Shown one piece after another: positions 42,374 to 50,159 of a DNA stretch of 64,000 bases; position 1 is the stretch's first letter, and every line of letters begins with the position of its first letter. The notes under the pieces were generated by a model. That model searched no databases, was not told the DNA's origin, and saw nothing but the letters and a program-made list of their open reading frames with translations. The DNA is from Thermococcus sp. 21S9 (GTDB taxonomy: Archaea > Methanobacteriota_B > Thermococci > Thermococcales > Thermococcaceae), in assembly GCF_012027635.1 (NCBI RefSeq), contig NZ_SNUS01000001.1:744001-808000 (forward strand). Direction: 5' to 3'. A program made the translations under genes and the position numbers.

Positions 42374-43837
42374 TTAGTCAAGGGACTCGATTCTCTCCTT
42401 CCAGTTGCCGGGCTTCCTGAAGTCCTTCTCCGTGTATAATCCTTCTTTTTTGAGTATCCCCCTCGCCGCCAGAAGTCCGGTAGCGGCCGCGTTGACGATG
42501 TCCCTGCTCAAACCGGCTCCGTCGCCGGCGGCAAAGATTCCCTCGATGCTCGTTTCGAGGTTCTCGTCGACCTCGACCTTCATGGCGTAGTACTTAATTT
42601 CGGGAGCATAGAGGAGCGTGTGGTCGCTGGCAACGCCGGGCAGGACCTTATCGAGCTTCTCGAGGCCCTCTATGATGTTCGTCACGACGCGGTGCGGTAA
42701 GGCCATCGCTATGTCGCCGGGAGTTACGTTCTTCAGCGTCGGCTCGACGTCGCTCCTCCTTATCCTAGCCCACGTGCTTCTCCTTCCCCTCCTTAAATCC
42801 CCGAGGCGCTGAATCAGGGGCTTTCCACCGCCTATCGTGGTAGCTAACTGCGCTATGCTCTTGCCGTAGGCCGTTGTGTCCTCCACCGGCTCGGTGAGCT
42901 CTATCCTGCTCAGGAAGGCGAAGTTGGTGTTGTTGCTCTTCTTCTCGTGCATCGAGTGGCCGTTTACGCCGACGTAGCCGTCGTAGCGCTCCTCGACGAC
43001 GAAGCCGTTCGGGTTGGTGCAGAATGTCCTCACGAAGTCGTCATAGGTGTCGGTGTAGATGTGGAACTTGGGGTCGTGGTTTATGCTCGTTATGGGCTCC
43101 ATCACTATCGCGGGAACCTCGACGCGGACGCCAACGTCAATCGGGCCGTGACGGGCCTTGAGCCCTATCTTCTGAGCCACCTCGTGGAACCAGTCCGCAC
43201 CACCCCTGCCCGGGGCGACGATTATGTACTTCGCCTTAATCTCGAAGACGTCCTTTCCTCGTTTTACCCTCACCCAGCCCTTTCCGAACTCCAGAGCTTT
43301 AGTCCAGAGGAGGAACTTCACACCTTTGTCCTCAAGGTGTCTCTTGATGTCGTCTATGACGTCGGGCGTCCTGTCCGAACCGATGTGCCTCTGGATTATC
43401 GGGATGAACTTGACGCCGGCCTGCGCCGCCCTCTGCTCCCAGTATCTGACCTGCTCGGGGTCGCCCTTGTAGAGGTTCCTCGGTGCCTTGTGCCTCAGGA
43501 AAATCTGGTCGACCTCCCAGACGAGTTGCCAGGCGTAGTTCTCATCGTTGGTCAGTTCACTCAGGTCGCCTCCTATGTCCGGGCGGAGGTTTATCGTGCC
43601 GTCGCTTAATCCGCCGGCTCCTCCAACACCGCTCATTATGTGGCAGGGCTTGCACTCTATGCAGTAGCCGAGCTCGAACATCGGACAGACCCTCTGCTTG
43701 ACGTCGCCACCTTCGTCGATGACGAGAACGCTCAGGTCGCTCTTCTCAGCCAGCTCGTAGGCCGAGAAAAGTCCAGCCGGGCCTGCTCCGATAATAACAA
43801 CGTCGTAGAACCTTCCGCTTCCGTTTTCGGAGACCAT
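42374..43837 (-). CDS. FAD-dependent oxidoreductase (COG2509-like)
   Basis: 487 residues. FAD loop VVIIGAGPAGLFSAYELAE, a cysteine-bearing CPMFELGYCIECKPCHIMSG segment and GVGGAGGLSDGTINLRPDIG typical of COG2509, IVAPGRGGADW, and the C-terminal FAD motif GIFAAGDGAGLSRDIVNAA. These are uncharacterised flavoproteins related to HI0933/geranylgeranyl-reductase folds. The four clustered cysteines could bind a metal or Fe-S centre (inference). Followed on the minus strand by the DUF257 operon, 69 nt away. Confidence 0.87.
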   Translation of the reverse strand: MVSENGSGRFYDVVIIGAGPAGLFSAYELAEKSDLSVLVIDEGGDVKQRVCPMFELGYCIECKPCHIMSGVGGAGGLSDGTINLRPDIGGDLSELTNDENYAWQLVWEVDQIFLRHKAPRNLYKGDPEQVRYWEQRAAQAGVKFIPIIQRHIGSDRTPDVIDDIKRHLEDKGVKFLLWTKALEFGKGWVRVKRGKDVFEIKAKYIIVAPGRGGADWFHEVAQKIGLKARHGPIDVGVRVEVPAIVMEPITSINHDPKFHIYTDTYDDFVRTFCTNPNGFVVEERYDGYVGVNGHSMHEKKSNNTNFAFLSRIELTEPVEDTTAYGKSIAQLATTIGGGKPLIQRLGDLRRGRRSTWARIRRSDVEPTLKNVTPGDIAMALPHRVVTNIIEGLEKLDKVLPGVASDHTLLYAPEIKYYAMKVEVDENLETSIEGIFAAGDGAGLSRDIVNAAATGLLAARGILKKEGLYTEKDFRKPGNWKERIESLD

Positions 43838-43995
43838 ATTTCCCTTACCGAGTTCTATGGCTTTTCCCTTAAAAATCTTTTGGCAAGTTTTTGGTTAATT
43901 TTTGGATTGTTTTGGGATGATTTTGACATGTTCAAGTCCAACAAGGAACCGAAGCGTTTAATACCCTTGGGGAGAACTAACGGGGATGTGATACT

Positions 43996-44535
43996 ATGGA
44001 GCGCCCCCTGAAGGTTAGGGCCAAGAAGGCGAGGGTCCTTCATACGAAGAAGAAGCTCCTGAAGCTCAAGCGCAAGGAGGAGCTGAGCCACAACGTTCGC
44101 TACATCGGGAAGGTTCCCGTCGAGATAGTGATGGACCGCGATTTCGTCCGGGTCAGACCGACGGATTCCCTCGCGACCCTCATCGCCCTCTTCCGGGACG
44201 ATGAAAGCTCCGCCGTCGTCGTGGACGAATACGGAAAGCTCGTCGGCTTCGTGACGATGAAGGACATACTTCACCTCTTCGCCCCGCCGAGGCATCACTC
44301 CGTCGTCGGCCTCTCGCTCCTCAAGCGCTACGCGAGGAACCGCGCCACGCTCGTCGAGGACGTGATGGTGACGAGGCCGATAACGGTCAGGGCAAGCGAC
44401 ACGCTCGGCCACGCTATAGGTGTCATGCTTGAGAGCGGAAAGCACCACCTCCCCGTCGTTGACGACGAGAACCGCGTCGTCGGATTACTTGAGGTCAAGG
44501 ACATCATACGGCTCATAAGGCTCGTCTCCCTGTGA
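43996..44535 (+). CDS. CBS-domain protein
   Basis: 179 residues. A basic N-terminal tail (residues 1-30, VRAKKARVLHTKKKLLKLKR) is followed by two CBS domains: RDFVRVRPTDSLATLIALF with VVVDEYGKLVGFVTMKDIL, and VTRPITVRASDTLGHAIGVM with LPVVDDENRVVGLLEVKDII. Such modules bind adenine nucleotides or nucleic acid. It lies 9 nt before the antiporter gene and may regulate it; inference from position. Confidence 0.88.
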   Translation: MERPLKVRAKKARVLHTKKKLLKLKRKEELSHNVRYIGKVPVEIVMDRDFVRVRPTDSLATLIALFRDDESSAVVVDEYGKLVGFVTMKDILHLFAPPRHHSVVGLSLLKRYARNRATLVEDVMVTRPITVRASDTLGHAIGVMLESGKHHLPVVDDENRVVGLLEVKDIIRLIRLVSL

Positions 44536-44544
44536 GGTGTTCGG

Positions 44545-45687
44545 ATGGACCCGTTCCTTGAACTGGCCGTGATACTGATAACTGCCAAGCTCTCCGGCTA
44601 CCTGAGCTCAAAGGTCGGCCTCCCGGCGGCGATGGGCCAGATACTCGGCGGAATAGTGATAGGTGTCAGCTTTCTCGATATCGTGGCCTACGACGAGGGC
44701 GTCCGGCTGATATCCGACATAGGTGTCGTTATGTTGCTGTTTCTGGCGGGTCTTGAAACGGACATCGAGGAGTTCAAGCGCGTTGGACTTCCCTCCTTCG
44801 TGATAGCGAGCCTTGGCGTTGCCCTGCCCTTCGTTTTCGGTTACGTTCTCGCCCTGAGGTGGGGCTACCCCAACATGGAGGCACTGTTCCTCGGCGGTGT
44901 GATGACGGCCACGAGCGTCAGCTTAACCGCCAACGTGCTTCTTGAGATGAAGCGCCTCCGCTCGAAGGTCGGCTCGACGATTTTGGCGGCCGCCGTCGTC
45001 GACGACGTCCTCGGCATAATAATCCTGACGATTCTCGTTGCCATGAGCACGAAGGGGAGCGTCTCATTCTTTGATGTCGGAATAATCCTCGCAGAGGTCT
45101 CGGCGTTCTTCCTTCTCAGCTACCTCCTCGGTAGGGGCGTTATCAAGCGGGTCCTACGCTCATCCCACAGGATAAACCTCCCCGAGACGGTGACGAGCGT
45201 CGCCCTCGTCATAATGCTTCTCTTCGCCTACCTAGCGGAGCGCTTCGAGATAGCGGCCATAACCGGGGCTTACCTGGCCGGCGTTCTCGTCGCCGGAAGC
45301 GAGGACGCGAAGAAGATAACCGACAAGATTGTGACCCTTGGCTACTCTCTCTTCATACCCGTGTTCCTCGTCGGCGTTGGGGCCGAGACCGATGTTAGTG
45401 TTCTACTCGTCGCCGGCTCCTTCACGCTCATCTACTCCTTCCTTGCGGTAATCGGAAAGGTTCTCGGCTGTGGGGCCGGCGCACTCCTGACAGGCTTTAG
45501 AAAGCTCGAGGCACTCCAGATAGGCGTTGGGATGATTCCGAGGATGGAGGTGGGCCTCATAATGGCCAACATAGGCCTTGCCGAGGGCGTTTTAACTCCC
45601 GAAAGTTTCTCAATAGCGATAGCGATGGTCCTCGTGACGACCCTTGTGACGCCTCCATTGCTTAAGGTGGTTTTCTCAAAGGGGTAG
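44545..45687 (+). CDS. CPA2-type cation:proton antiporter
   Basis: 380 residues, 12-13 helices. LSSKVGLPAAMGQILGGIVI, DIGVVMLLFLAGLETDIEEF, MTATSVSLTANVLLE, AAAVVDDVLGIIIL (acidic ion-site pair), ITGAYLAGVLVAG and GVGMIPRMEVGLIMANIGL are the NapA/KefB family features. GAGGTG lies 5 nt before ATG. Paralogue of the protein encoded at 34521. Ion specificity unknown. Confidence 0.92.
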   Translation: MDPFLELAVILITAKLSGYLSSKVGLPAAMGQILGGIVIGVSFLDIVAYDEGVRLISDIGVVMLLFLAGLETDIEEFKRVGLPSFVIASLGVALPFVFGYVLALRWGYPNMEALFLGGVMTATSVSLTANVLLEMKRLRSKVGSTILAAAVVDDVLGIIILTILVAMSTKGSVSFFDVGIILAEVSAFFLLSYLLGRGVIKRVLRSSHRINLPETVTSVALVIMLLFAYLAERFEIAAITGAYLAGVLVAGSEDAKKITDKIVTLGYSLFIPVFLVGVGAETDVSVLLVAGSFTLIYSFLAVIGKVLGCGAGALLTGFRKLEALQIGVGMIPRMEVGLIMANIGLAEGVLTPESFSIAIAMVLVTTLVTPPLLKVVFSKG

Positions 45688-45742
45688 CTCGGCCAACCGA
45701 GTGCTCATCACGACTCAGCCAGTGCCGGTTTCGTCATCGCTC
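45687..45742 (-). ncRNA. Box C/D guide sRNA candidate (minus strand)
   Basis: On the minus strand: C box ATGACGA (45737-45731), 12-nt guide, D' CTGA (45718-45715), 3 nt, C' GTGATGA (45711-45705), 12-nt guide, D CCGA (45692-45689). A TATA-like TTTAAAAAG at 45770-45760 lies about 25 nt before its 5' end; the same A+T tract can serve the plus-strand MarC gene. Exact 12/3/12 spacing outweighs the degenerate C and D boxes. Confidence 0.72.
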
Positions 45743-45789
45743 GTTCTTGGTTGGGGTAGCTTTTTAAATCGCTTTCCCCAGCTTTCGCC

Positions 45790-46404
45790 ATGAGCGAGCT
45801 ATCAACGATACTGAGTTCAGCGTTGCTGATGCTCATCATGATTGACCCGAGCGACAAGATACTCCTTGTCAGCTTCCTGCGCGAGGACTTTCACATAGAG
45901 GACATCAAAGCCCTTATCGTGAGGGCCAACCTGATAGGCTTCCTTCTCTTGGCGACTTTCGCGATAGCGGGCCAGATAATCCTCCAGGAGATTTTTCACA
46001 TCAACATAAACGCTCTGAAGGTTGCAGGTGGCTTCGTTCTCTTCAAAATCGGTCTCGAAGCTCTGGAAGGCGGTGGAATGTTCACCCTCAAGAGGGAGCG
46101 CGACATTCTCGCTTTAGCGGCAGTCCCGGTCGCGATGCCTCTTATAGCCGGTCCCGCGGCAATAACCGCTGTAATAACCCTCACGGCGGAATACGGCTAC
46201 CTCGTCTCCCTTTCAGCGACGGCCATAGCGATAGCAATCGTTGCGCTCTCGATGTTCGTGGCGCTCTACATGATGAAGTCCGTGAACAAAACTTTGCTGA
46301 GCGTCACAATCAGGATAATCGGTCTCTTCATAATGGCCATCGGAGCCCAGATGATGGTCGAGGGCGTCGTCGGGATATACCTCCTCATGACCTCGGCTGG
46401 ATAA
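45790..46404 (+). CDS. MarC/UPF0056 family membrane protein
   Basis: 204 residues with six helices. [17 protein letters not shown] is the first repeat opening; [20 protein letters not shown] and [20 protein letters not shown] are the family signature. Function unknown; not a proven drug-resistance protein despite the name. Probably leaderless or nearly so, with TATA CTTTTTAAAT at 45760-45769. Confidence 0.92.
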   Translation: MSELSTILSSALLMLIMIDPSDKILLVSFLREDFHIEDIKALIVRANLIGFLLLATFAIAGQIILQEIFHININALKVAGGFVLFKIGLEALEGGGMFTLKRERDILALAAVPVAMPLIAGPAAITAVITLTAEYGYLVSLSATAIAIAIVALSMFVALYMMKSVNKTLLSVTIRIIGLFIMAIGAQMMVEGVVGIYLLMTSAG

Positions 46405-46468
46405 ACGTCAAAACCTGCCGGGATAACCTTTTAACTTCTCCCTCCTCTCTTCCGAAAAGGTGAGAGGA

Positions 46469-47776
46469 ATGAAGGTTGAGCGCGTTAAGGGAACGAGGGA
46501 TTTCCTGCCCGAGGAGATGGCGAAGAGGAGATGGGTCTTCGAGAGAATTCGCGAAACCTTTGAGCGCTACAACTTCCACGAGGTTCTAACTCCAACCTTT
46601 GAGTACACCGAACTCTTCAAGCTCAGGAGCGGTGAGGAGGTTGTAAAACAGCTCTACGCCTTCCTCGACAAGGGCGGGAGGGACATCTCGCTCCGCCCGG
46701 ACATGACGTCGAGCGTCGCGAGGCTCTACGTTTCAGCCTTCCAGACGGCCCCGAAGCCAATCAAGTGGTACTACATGGCTAACATGTTCCGCTATGAGGA
46801 ACCTCAGAGCGGTCGCTACCGCGAGTTCTGGCAGGCCGGCGTTGAGCTCATCGGGAGCGATAAGGTTGAGGCCGATGCCGAAGTCATAGCGCTCTTCACC
46901 GAGAGCTACCTCGCGACCGGTTTGGAGGACTTCACCGTCAACATCGGCGACAGGGTTCTGCTCGACGAGTTCGCCAGAATGCTCGGCGTCAAAGACGACA
47001 TCGGGCTCATGAGGCTCATAGACAAGAAGGACAAGCTTACCAGGGAGGAGTTCGTAAATGCTTTGAAGGACTTCGGGCTGAGCGATGAAGGGGTCGAGAA
47101 GGTTCTCTCGCTGGTTGAAATCAAGGGCGAGCCGAACGAGGTTCTCCCGAAGGCGGAGGAGCTGTTCACGAGCGAGGAAGCTAAAGCCGAGATAAAGCGC
47201 CTCTACGAGCTCGTTGATTTGCTCGACGCCTACGGTGTCTCGAAATGGATTAGGATTGACCTCGGAATAGCGAGGGGCTTCGACTACTACACGAGCGTCG
47301 TCTTTGAGGCGATAGCGCCGAACGACCTCGGAATCGGCTCGATTGGCGGTGGCGGTCGTTACGACAACCTCATCGAGGTCTTTGGCGGAAAGCCGACCCC
47401 GGCGACGGGCTTCGCCATCGGTGTCGAGAGGCTCATTCCAATACTTGAGTGGAAAGGCCTGATTCCGGAAATCAAGCTCAGGCCCGACGTTTACGTGATT
47501 CCCATTGGCAAGGAAGTCGAGCTCAGGAAGACGGCCGTCGAGGTGGTATCTTCCCTCAGGAGGGCGGGCGTTAGGGCCGACGTCGAGCTGACCGGAAGGA
47601 AGCTGAGAAAGGCCCTCGACTACGCGGGCAGGCTCAACGTGCCGTACGTGGTTCTCATCGGGAAGAGGGACCTCGAGAACGGCAACGTCACGATAAGGGA
47701 CATGGAAACGGGCGAGCAGAGGGTTGTGAAAAAAGAAGGCCTTGTCGAGGAGCTACTCGGGCTCCTCGGCCTCTGA
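46469..47776 (+). CDS. hisS: Histidyl-tRNA synthetase
   Basis: 435 residues from ATG 46469 (AGGTGAGAGG upstream). Class II motifs: RVKGTRDFLPEEM, motif 2 MFRYEEPQSGRYREFWQAGVEL, the His-specific loop GIARGFDYYTSVVFEA, motif 3 GFAIGVERLIPIL, and a C-terminal anticodon-binding domain (DVYVIPIGKEVE to the end). Full length and catalytic segments argue for HisS and not the HisZ paralogue. Confidence 0.95.
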   Translation: MKVERVKGTRDFLPEEMAKRRWVFERIRETFERYNFHEVLTPTFEYTELFKLRSGEEVVKQLYAFLDKGGRDISLRPDMTSSVARLYVSAFQTAPKPIKWYYMANMFRYEEPQSGRYREFWQAGVELIGSDKVEADAEVIALFTESYLATGLEDFTVNIGDRVLLDEFARMLGVKDDIGLMRLIDKKDKLTREEFVNALKDFGLSDEGVEKVLSLVEIKGEPNEVLPKAEELFTSEEAKAEIKRLYELVDLLDAYGVSKWIRIDLGIARGFDYYTSVVFEAIAPNDLGIGSIGGGGRYDNLIEVFGGKPTPATGFAIGVERLIPILEWKGLIPEIKLRPDVYVIPIGKEVELRKTAVEVVSSLRRAGVRADVELTGRKLRKALDYAGRLNVPYVVLIGKRDLENGNVTIRDMETGEQRVVKKEGLVEELLGLLGL

Positions 47777-47778
47777 TT

Positions 47779-48324
47779 TTAATCAACCCAGTGGTGGTCC
47801 TCGTAGACGGCAACGTCCGGGCCGTAGACCGGGTAGGCAGTCACGACCTCGAAGTAAACGTATCCATCGTACTCCTCTTCCTGGATTACCGCCTTCATCT
47901 CGTCTATTCCATAGTAGGACGCCTCGTAACCCGGCAGGTCGTAGGTGAGCACCACCCTGTTCCCGTCGAACTCGGGGTTGCCGTACTCTATCGTCTCCTC
48001 GATTAGGTAAACAACGTCATAGCCGTCCATGGTTTCGGGAAGCTTCCTGCCCGCCACGTACTGGCCGAGCGGGTAGAAGGTCGTTTTCTCCTTGTAGTCC
48101 CTCTCGTAGCCGAGGACGTGCCTGTCCCAGACGTGCTCCTGCGCCCAGCTCGGGAAGTAGACGGGGTAACCGTAGAAGTCAACGTTGAAGTAATATGTCG
48201 CCGCGTAGGTGAATTCCTGGTGGTCGGTGGAGATGCTCGTCGCCTGTGCCGGAAGGGCCATGACGGCCAGAAGAACCGTCGCGATTAAAACCGCCAGCTT
48301 CCGCAACGACACCACCGCACGCAA
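47779..48324 (-). CDS. Secreted or anchored hypothetical protein
   Basis: About 175-181 residues. A hydrophobic signal segment (LAVLIATVLLAVMALPAQA) with a good A-x-A cleavage site precedes an acidic, tyrosine-rich mature part (HQEFTYAATYYFNVDFYGYP, AVIQEEEYDGYVYFEVVTA). The start codon is not ATG: TTG 48324, a GTG at 48315 or 48312, or TTG 48306 just after GGTGGT; I favour the last. No family recognised. Convergent with hisS, 2 nt apart. Confidence 0.72.
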   Translation of the reverse strand: MRAVVSLRKLAVLIATVLLAVMALPAQATSISTDHQEFTYAATYYFNVDFYGYPVYFPSWAQEHVWDRHVLGYERDYKEKTTFYPLGQYVAGRKLPETMDGYDVVYLIEETIEYGNPEFDGNRVVLTYDLPGYEASYYGIDEMKAVIQEEEYDGYVYFEVVTAYPVYGPDVAVYEDHHWVD

Positions 48325-48360
48325 ATGCTCATCAAAGTTAAAAGGATTGCGCAGGTGCCC

Positions 48361-48474
48361 TCACTCGAGCCTGAACTCCCGGGCCTTCCTCTTCATCCTC
48401 CACTCCTCAAGCCTTCGGACGAAGGGACAGCGGGCGCGCCACCTCTGGAATGCCCTCCTCAGGAACCCGCACAT
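48361..48474 (-). CDS. Putative 37-residue basic micropeptide
   Basis: An open frame of 37 codons, ATG 48474 to TGA 48361, with GGTGGT 4 nt before the ATG and a minus-strand TATA (CTTATAAAC, about 48490-48498). The product has 13 Arg/Lys (MCGFLRRAFQRWRARCPFV, then EEWRMKRKAREF) and two cysteines. Good ribosome site and codon pattern support it; small size and lack of a known family keep confidence modest. Could be an RNA- or DNA-binding peptide. Confidence 0.5.
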   Translation of the reverse strand: MCGFLRRAFQRWRARCPFVRRLEEWRMKRKAREFRLE

Positions 48475-48525
48475 CTCGACCACCAGAGTTTATAAGAGGC
48501 AACCGTTAAAACCCTTTGTGCCGTA

Positions 48526-48581
48526 GGGATGATGAGTCTGGAGCCCCCTGATTGGTGACGACGTTTCGCGGGGCTGACCGG
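48526..48581 (+). ncRNA. Box C/D guide sRNA candidate in the leader of a coiled-coil ORF
   Basis: C box ATGATGA 48530-48536, D' CTGA 48550-48553, C' GTGACGA 48556-48562, D CTGA 48575-48578; guides of 13 and 12 nt. All boxes are good and both D boxes are perfect. A TATA (TTTATAAG, 48490-48497) is upstream. The D box ends 4 nt before the ATG of the following ORF, so sRNA and mRNA leader coincide. The guide before D' is complementary to GGGGGCTCCAGAC, which looks like a CCA-anticodon stem-loop; target unproven. Confidence 0.85.
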
Positions 48582-48582
48582 C

Positions 48583-48834
48583 ATGAAGAGGCGCCTCTGC
48601 CGTGAGTACATCGAGGAGATTGAGAGGCTCGAGCGCTCGATTCGCGAGCTTGAGGAGGAGATAATAGAGCTGAGGATGCAGTTGAAGCTCAAGGTTGATG
48701 AAGCCAACAGGCTTGCCATCGAGAACGCGAGCCTGAGGCACAAGCTTGAGATGCAGAGGAAGACCTACCAGCGTATGGTCGAACTGCTGAAGAAGATGAA
48801 GTTCCCCATAATTTTTCTCCCTGAGGACGAGTGA
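48583..48834 (+). CDS. Small coiled-coil protein
   Basis: 83 residues. From residue 8 to 72 it is a continuous charged heptad helix (EEIERLERSIRELEEEIIEL, LRHKLEMQRKTYQRMVELL), ending KMKFPIIFLPEDE. No family recognised and no ribosome site of the usual kind before ATG 48583, because the C/D sRNA fills the leader. Codon use is typical of the genome, which supports coding. Confidence 0.65.
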   Translation: MKRRLCREYIEEIERLERSIRELEEEIIELRMQLKLKVDEANRLAIENASLRHKLEMQRKTYQRMVELLKKMKFPIIFLPEDE

Positions 48835-49114
48835 TTCGGACGTGGCAGTGTACCCCCGTGTGTTGTGGCATTCTTGGAACTTTGCCATACTGGTTAGTAT
48901 CCTTTTGATTTATTCTCAATGTAATCCTCATTAGCTCGGCTTATTGCCTCCGACTTTTGAAGATTATCCAAATTACTATCAAAAATTTTGGAAGTTATAT
49001 AACCCGCAAAGTTTAAATAGAACCTTTACGTTACCTTGTTGGATATAACCGAGTTGTGCTACAATCTGTTCTTTAAAATAGGACTTTGCAATCTTTCCTG
49101 TTGGGGGTTGGGGC
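48835..49114. promoter_or_regulatory. A+T-rich spacer with promoter of the fibre-cluster regulator
   Basis: 280 bp without a gene. TATA-like elements TTATATAA (about 48996-49003) and GTTTAAATAG (49011-49020) precede the regulator; ACGTTACC at 49028-49035 resembles half-sites found before the first TasA-like gene. No RNA or repeat seen in the rest. Confidence 0.45.
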
Positions 49115-49387
49115 ATGAGGCGTTCAAGGGTTGAAATTATTGCGGACATCCTTGAGTCAGCCAATGGCACAGGTGCGACGAAAACCCAGATTGTTTACAG
49201 GGCGAACCTGAACTTTAAGCTCGCCACGAACTACATAAAGTACCTCCTGAGAAAAGGTTACCTCGTTGAGGCCATTGAGGGGAACAGACGTATATATCGC
49301 GTTACCGACAAAGGTAGGACTTTCCTACGAAGCCTTTCAACGATTTATCGTGAGCTCGGTGATTTTGATTCCTTCGATGGTTTTTGA
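49115..49387 (+). CDS. Winged-helix regulator (HTH_45/ArnR1-like)
   Basis: 90 residues. RSRVEIIADILESAN, ATKTQIVYRANLNFKLATNY (recognition helix region) and LLRKGYLVEAIEGNRRIYRV (wing) with TDKGRTFLRSLSTIY are typical of small archaeal HTH_45 regulators. GGGGG precedes ATG. It is immediately upstream of, and co-directional with, the TasA-like cluster, so it is the likely regulator of those genes; inference. Confidence 0.85.
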   Translation: MRRSRVEIIADILESANGTGATKTQIVYRANLNFKLATNYIKYLLRKGYLVEAIEGNRRIYRVTDKGRTFLRSLSTIYRELGDFDSFDGF

Positions 49388-49433
49388 TTTTTTCTCTTTC
49401 AAACCTCCGGGGCCTGCCCCCGTCGTTTCTTTC

Positions 49434-49448
49434 CGTAACAAAGTTACG
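49434..49448 (+). promoter_or_regulatory. Inverted repeat CGTAAC-AAA-GTTACG upstream of the TasA-like operon
   Basis: Perfect 6+6 bp repeat with 3-bp spacer, about 45 bp before the TATA (GATATTATAAGC, 49491-49502). A further GTTACG half-site lies at 49465-49470. Similar GTTACC occurs before the winged-helix gene. Position upstream of TATA would suit an activator. Confidence 0.55.
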
Positions 49449-49522
49449 AAGTATATCTCAGAATGTTACGTTCTAAACGCGATTTCTCGGGATATTATAA
49501 GCTCAAATGATAACATATAGTA

Positions 49523-49537
49523 CGGGCATATTGCCCG
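49523..49537 (+). promoter_or_regulatory. Hairpin abutting the TasA-like gene's ribosome site
   Basis: CGGGCA-TAT-TGCCCG, a perfect G+C-rich 6-bp stem whose last base is the first G of the GGAGGTG ribosome site (49537-49543) before ATG 49550. It may stabilise the mRNA 5' end or tune translation of this probably abundant secreted protein. Confidence 0.5.
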
Positions 49538-49549
49538 GAGGTGCATGGA

Positions 49550-50128
49550 ATGAAGAGCGGAATCTTGGCTTTGTTGGTTGTTGGTGTTGTACTGTTTGGA
49601 CTCGGGGCAGGAACCTGGGCCTACTTCAGCGACACAGAGTCCAGCACTGGGAACTACATAACGGCTGACATCCTGAATCTTAAAGTCAGTCCGGATAACA
49701 GCACCTGGTATGATGGAACCAACGTTCCCTCGAACATTGATTTTGGAAAGGTTTACCCCGGTTGGAGCGGTAGCGATGACGTTTACGTTATGAACGAAGG
49801 CGGTCTTCCGGGTGAGCTCTACCTCTACATGAACTACTCAATGGCCGATAACATACACCCCGAATCCGAGACCGACAACGGGCAGACCCTTGCGGATGTT
49901 ATCTACGTCAAGATTTACTACAACGATAACCTCGTCTGGGAGGGCTACCTCAAGGACTGGAATTATGACAACTCCGGAAACAAGCTTGACCTTGGCCCAC
50001 TCGACGGCGGAAAGACTGGAAAGATAACTGTCGAGGCTTCAATTGACTACAACAACGCCGGGAACGACATCCAGGGTGATAAGCTCACCTTCGACGTTCA
50101 CCTCTACCTCCAGCAGGTGCAGGGGTGA
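49550..50128 (+). CDS. TasA/camelysin-like fibre protein with SipW-type signal (1)
   Basis: 192 residues from ATG 49550 (GGAGGTG 6 nt upstream). MKSGILALLVVGVVLFGLGA is the hydrophobic signal, followed by GTWAYFSDTESSTGNYITAD, the SipW-dependent signature; cleavage between Ala and Tyr would leave YFSDTE as the mature N-terminus. The mature part is a beta-rich acidic domain (LNLKVSPDNSTWYDG, VYPGWSGSDDVYVMNEGGLP, LDLGPLDGGKTGKITVEASI). TasA in Bacillus and AbpA in Pyrobaculum polymerise by donor-strand exchange using this N-terminus (family knowledge). Likely the major fibre subunit because it is first and best-expressed by context. Confidence 0.88.
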   Translation: MKSGILALLVVGVVLFGLGAGTWAYFSDTESSTGNYITADILNLKVSPDNSTWYDGTNVPSNIDFGKVYPGWSGSDDVYVMNEGGLPGELYLYMNYSMADNIHPESETDNGQTLADVIYVKIYYNDNLVWEGYLKDWNYDNSGNKLDLGPLDGGKTGKITVEASIDYNNAGNDIQGDKLTFDVHLYLQQVQG

Positions 50129-50159
50129 TTCCCCCTAACTTTTTATTGGGGTGACAGGG

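Noticed and set aside
43860-43930. T- and G-rich repeats (TTTTTGG, TTTTGGG) between the FAD oxidoreductase and CBS genes
   Set aside because: Low-complexity A+T-rich spacer with divergent promoter and terminator character; no ordered structure.
46469-47776. HisZ instead of HisS
   Set aside because: All HisS catalytic segments and a full anticodon domain are present, and no ATP phosphoribosyltransferase gene is near.
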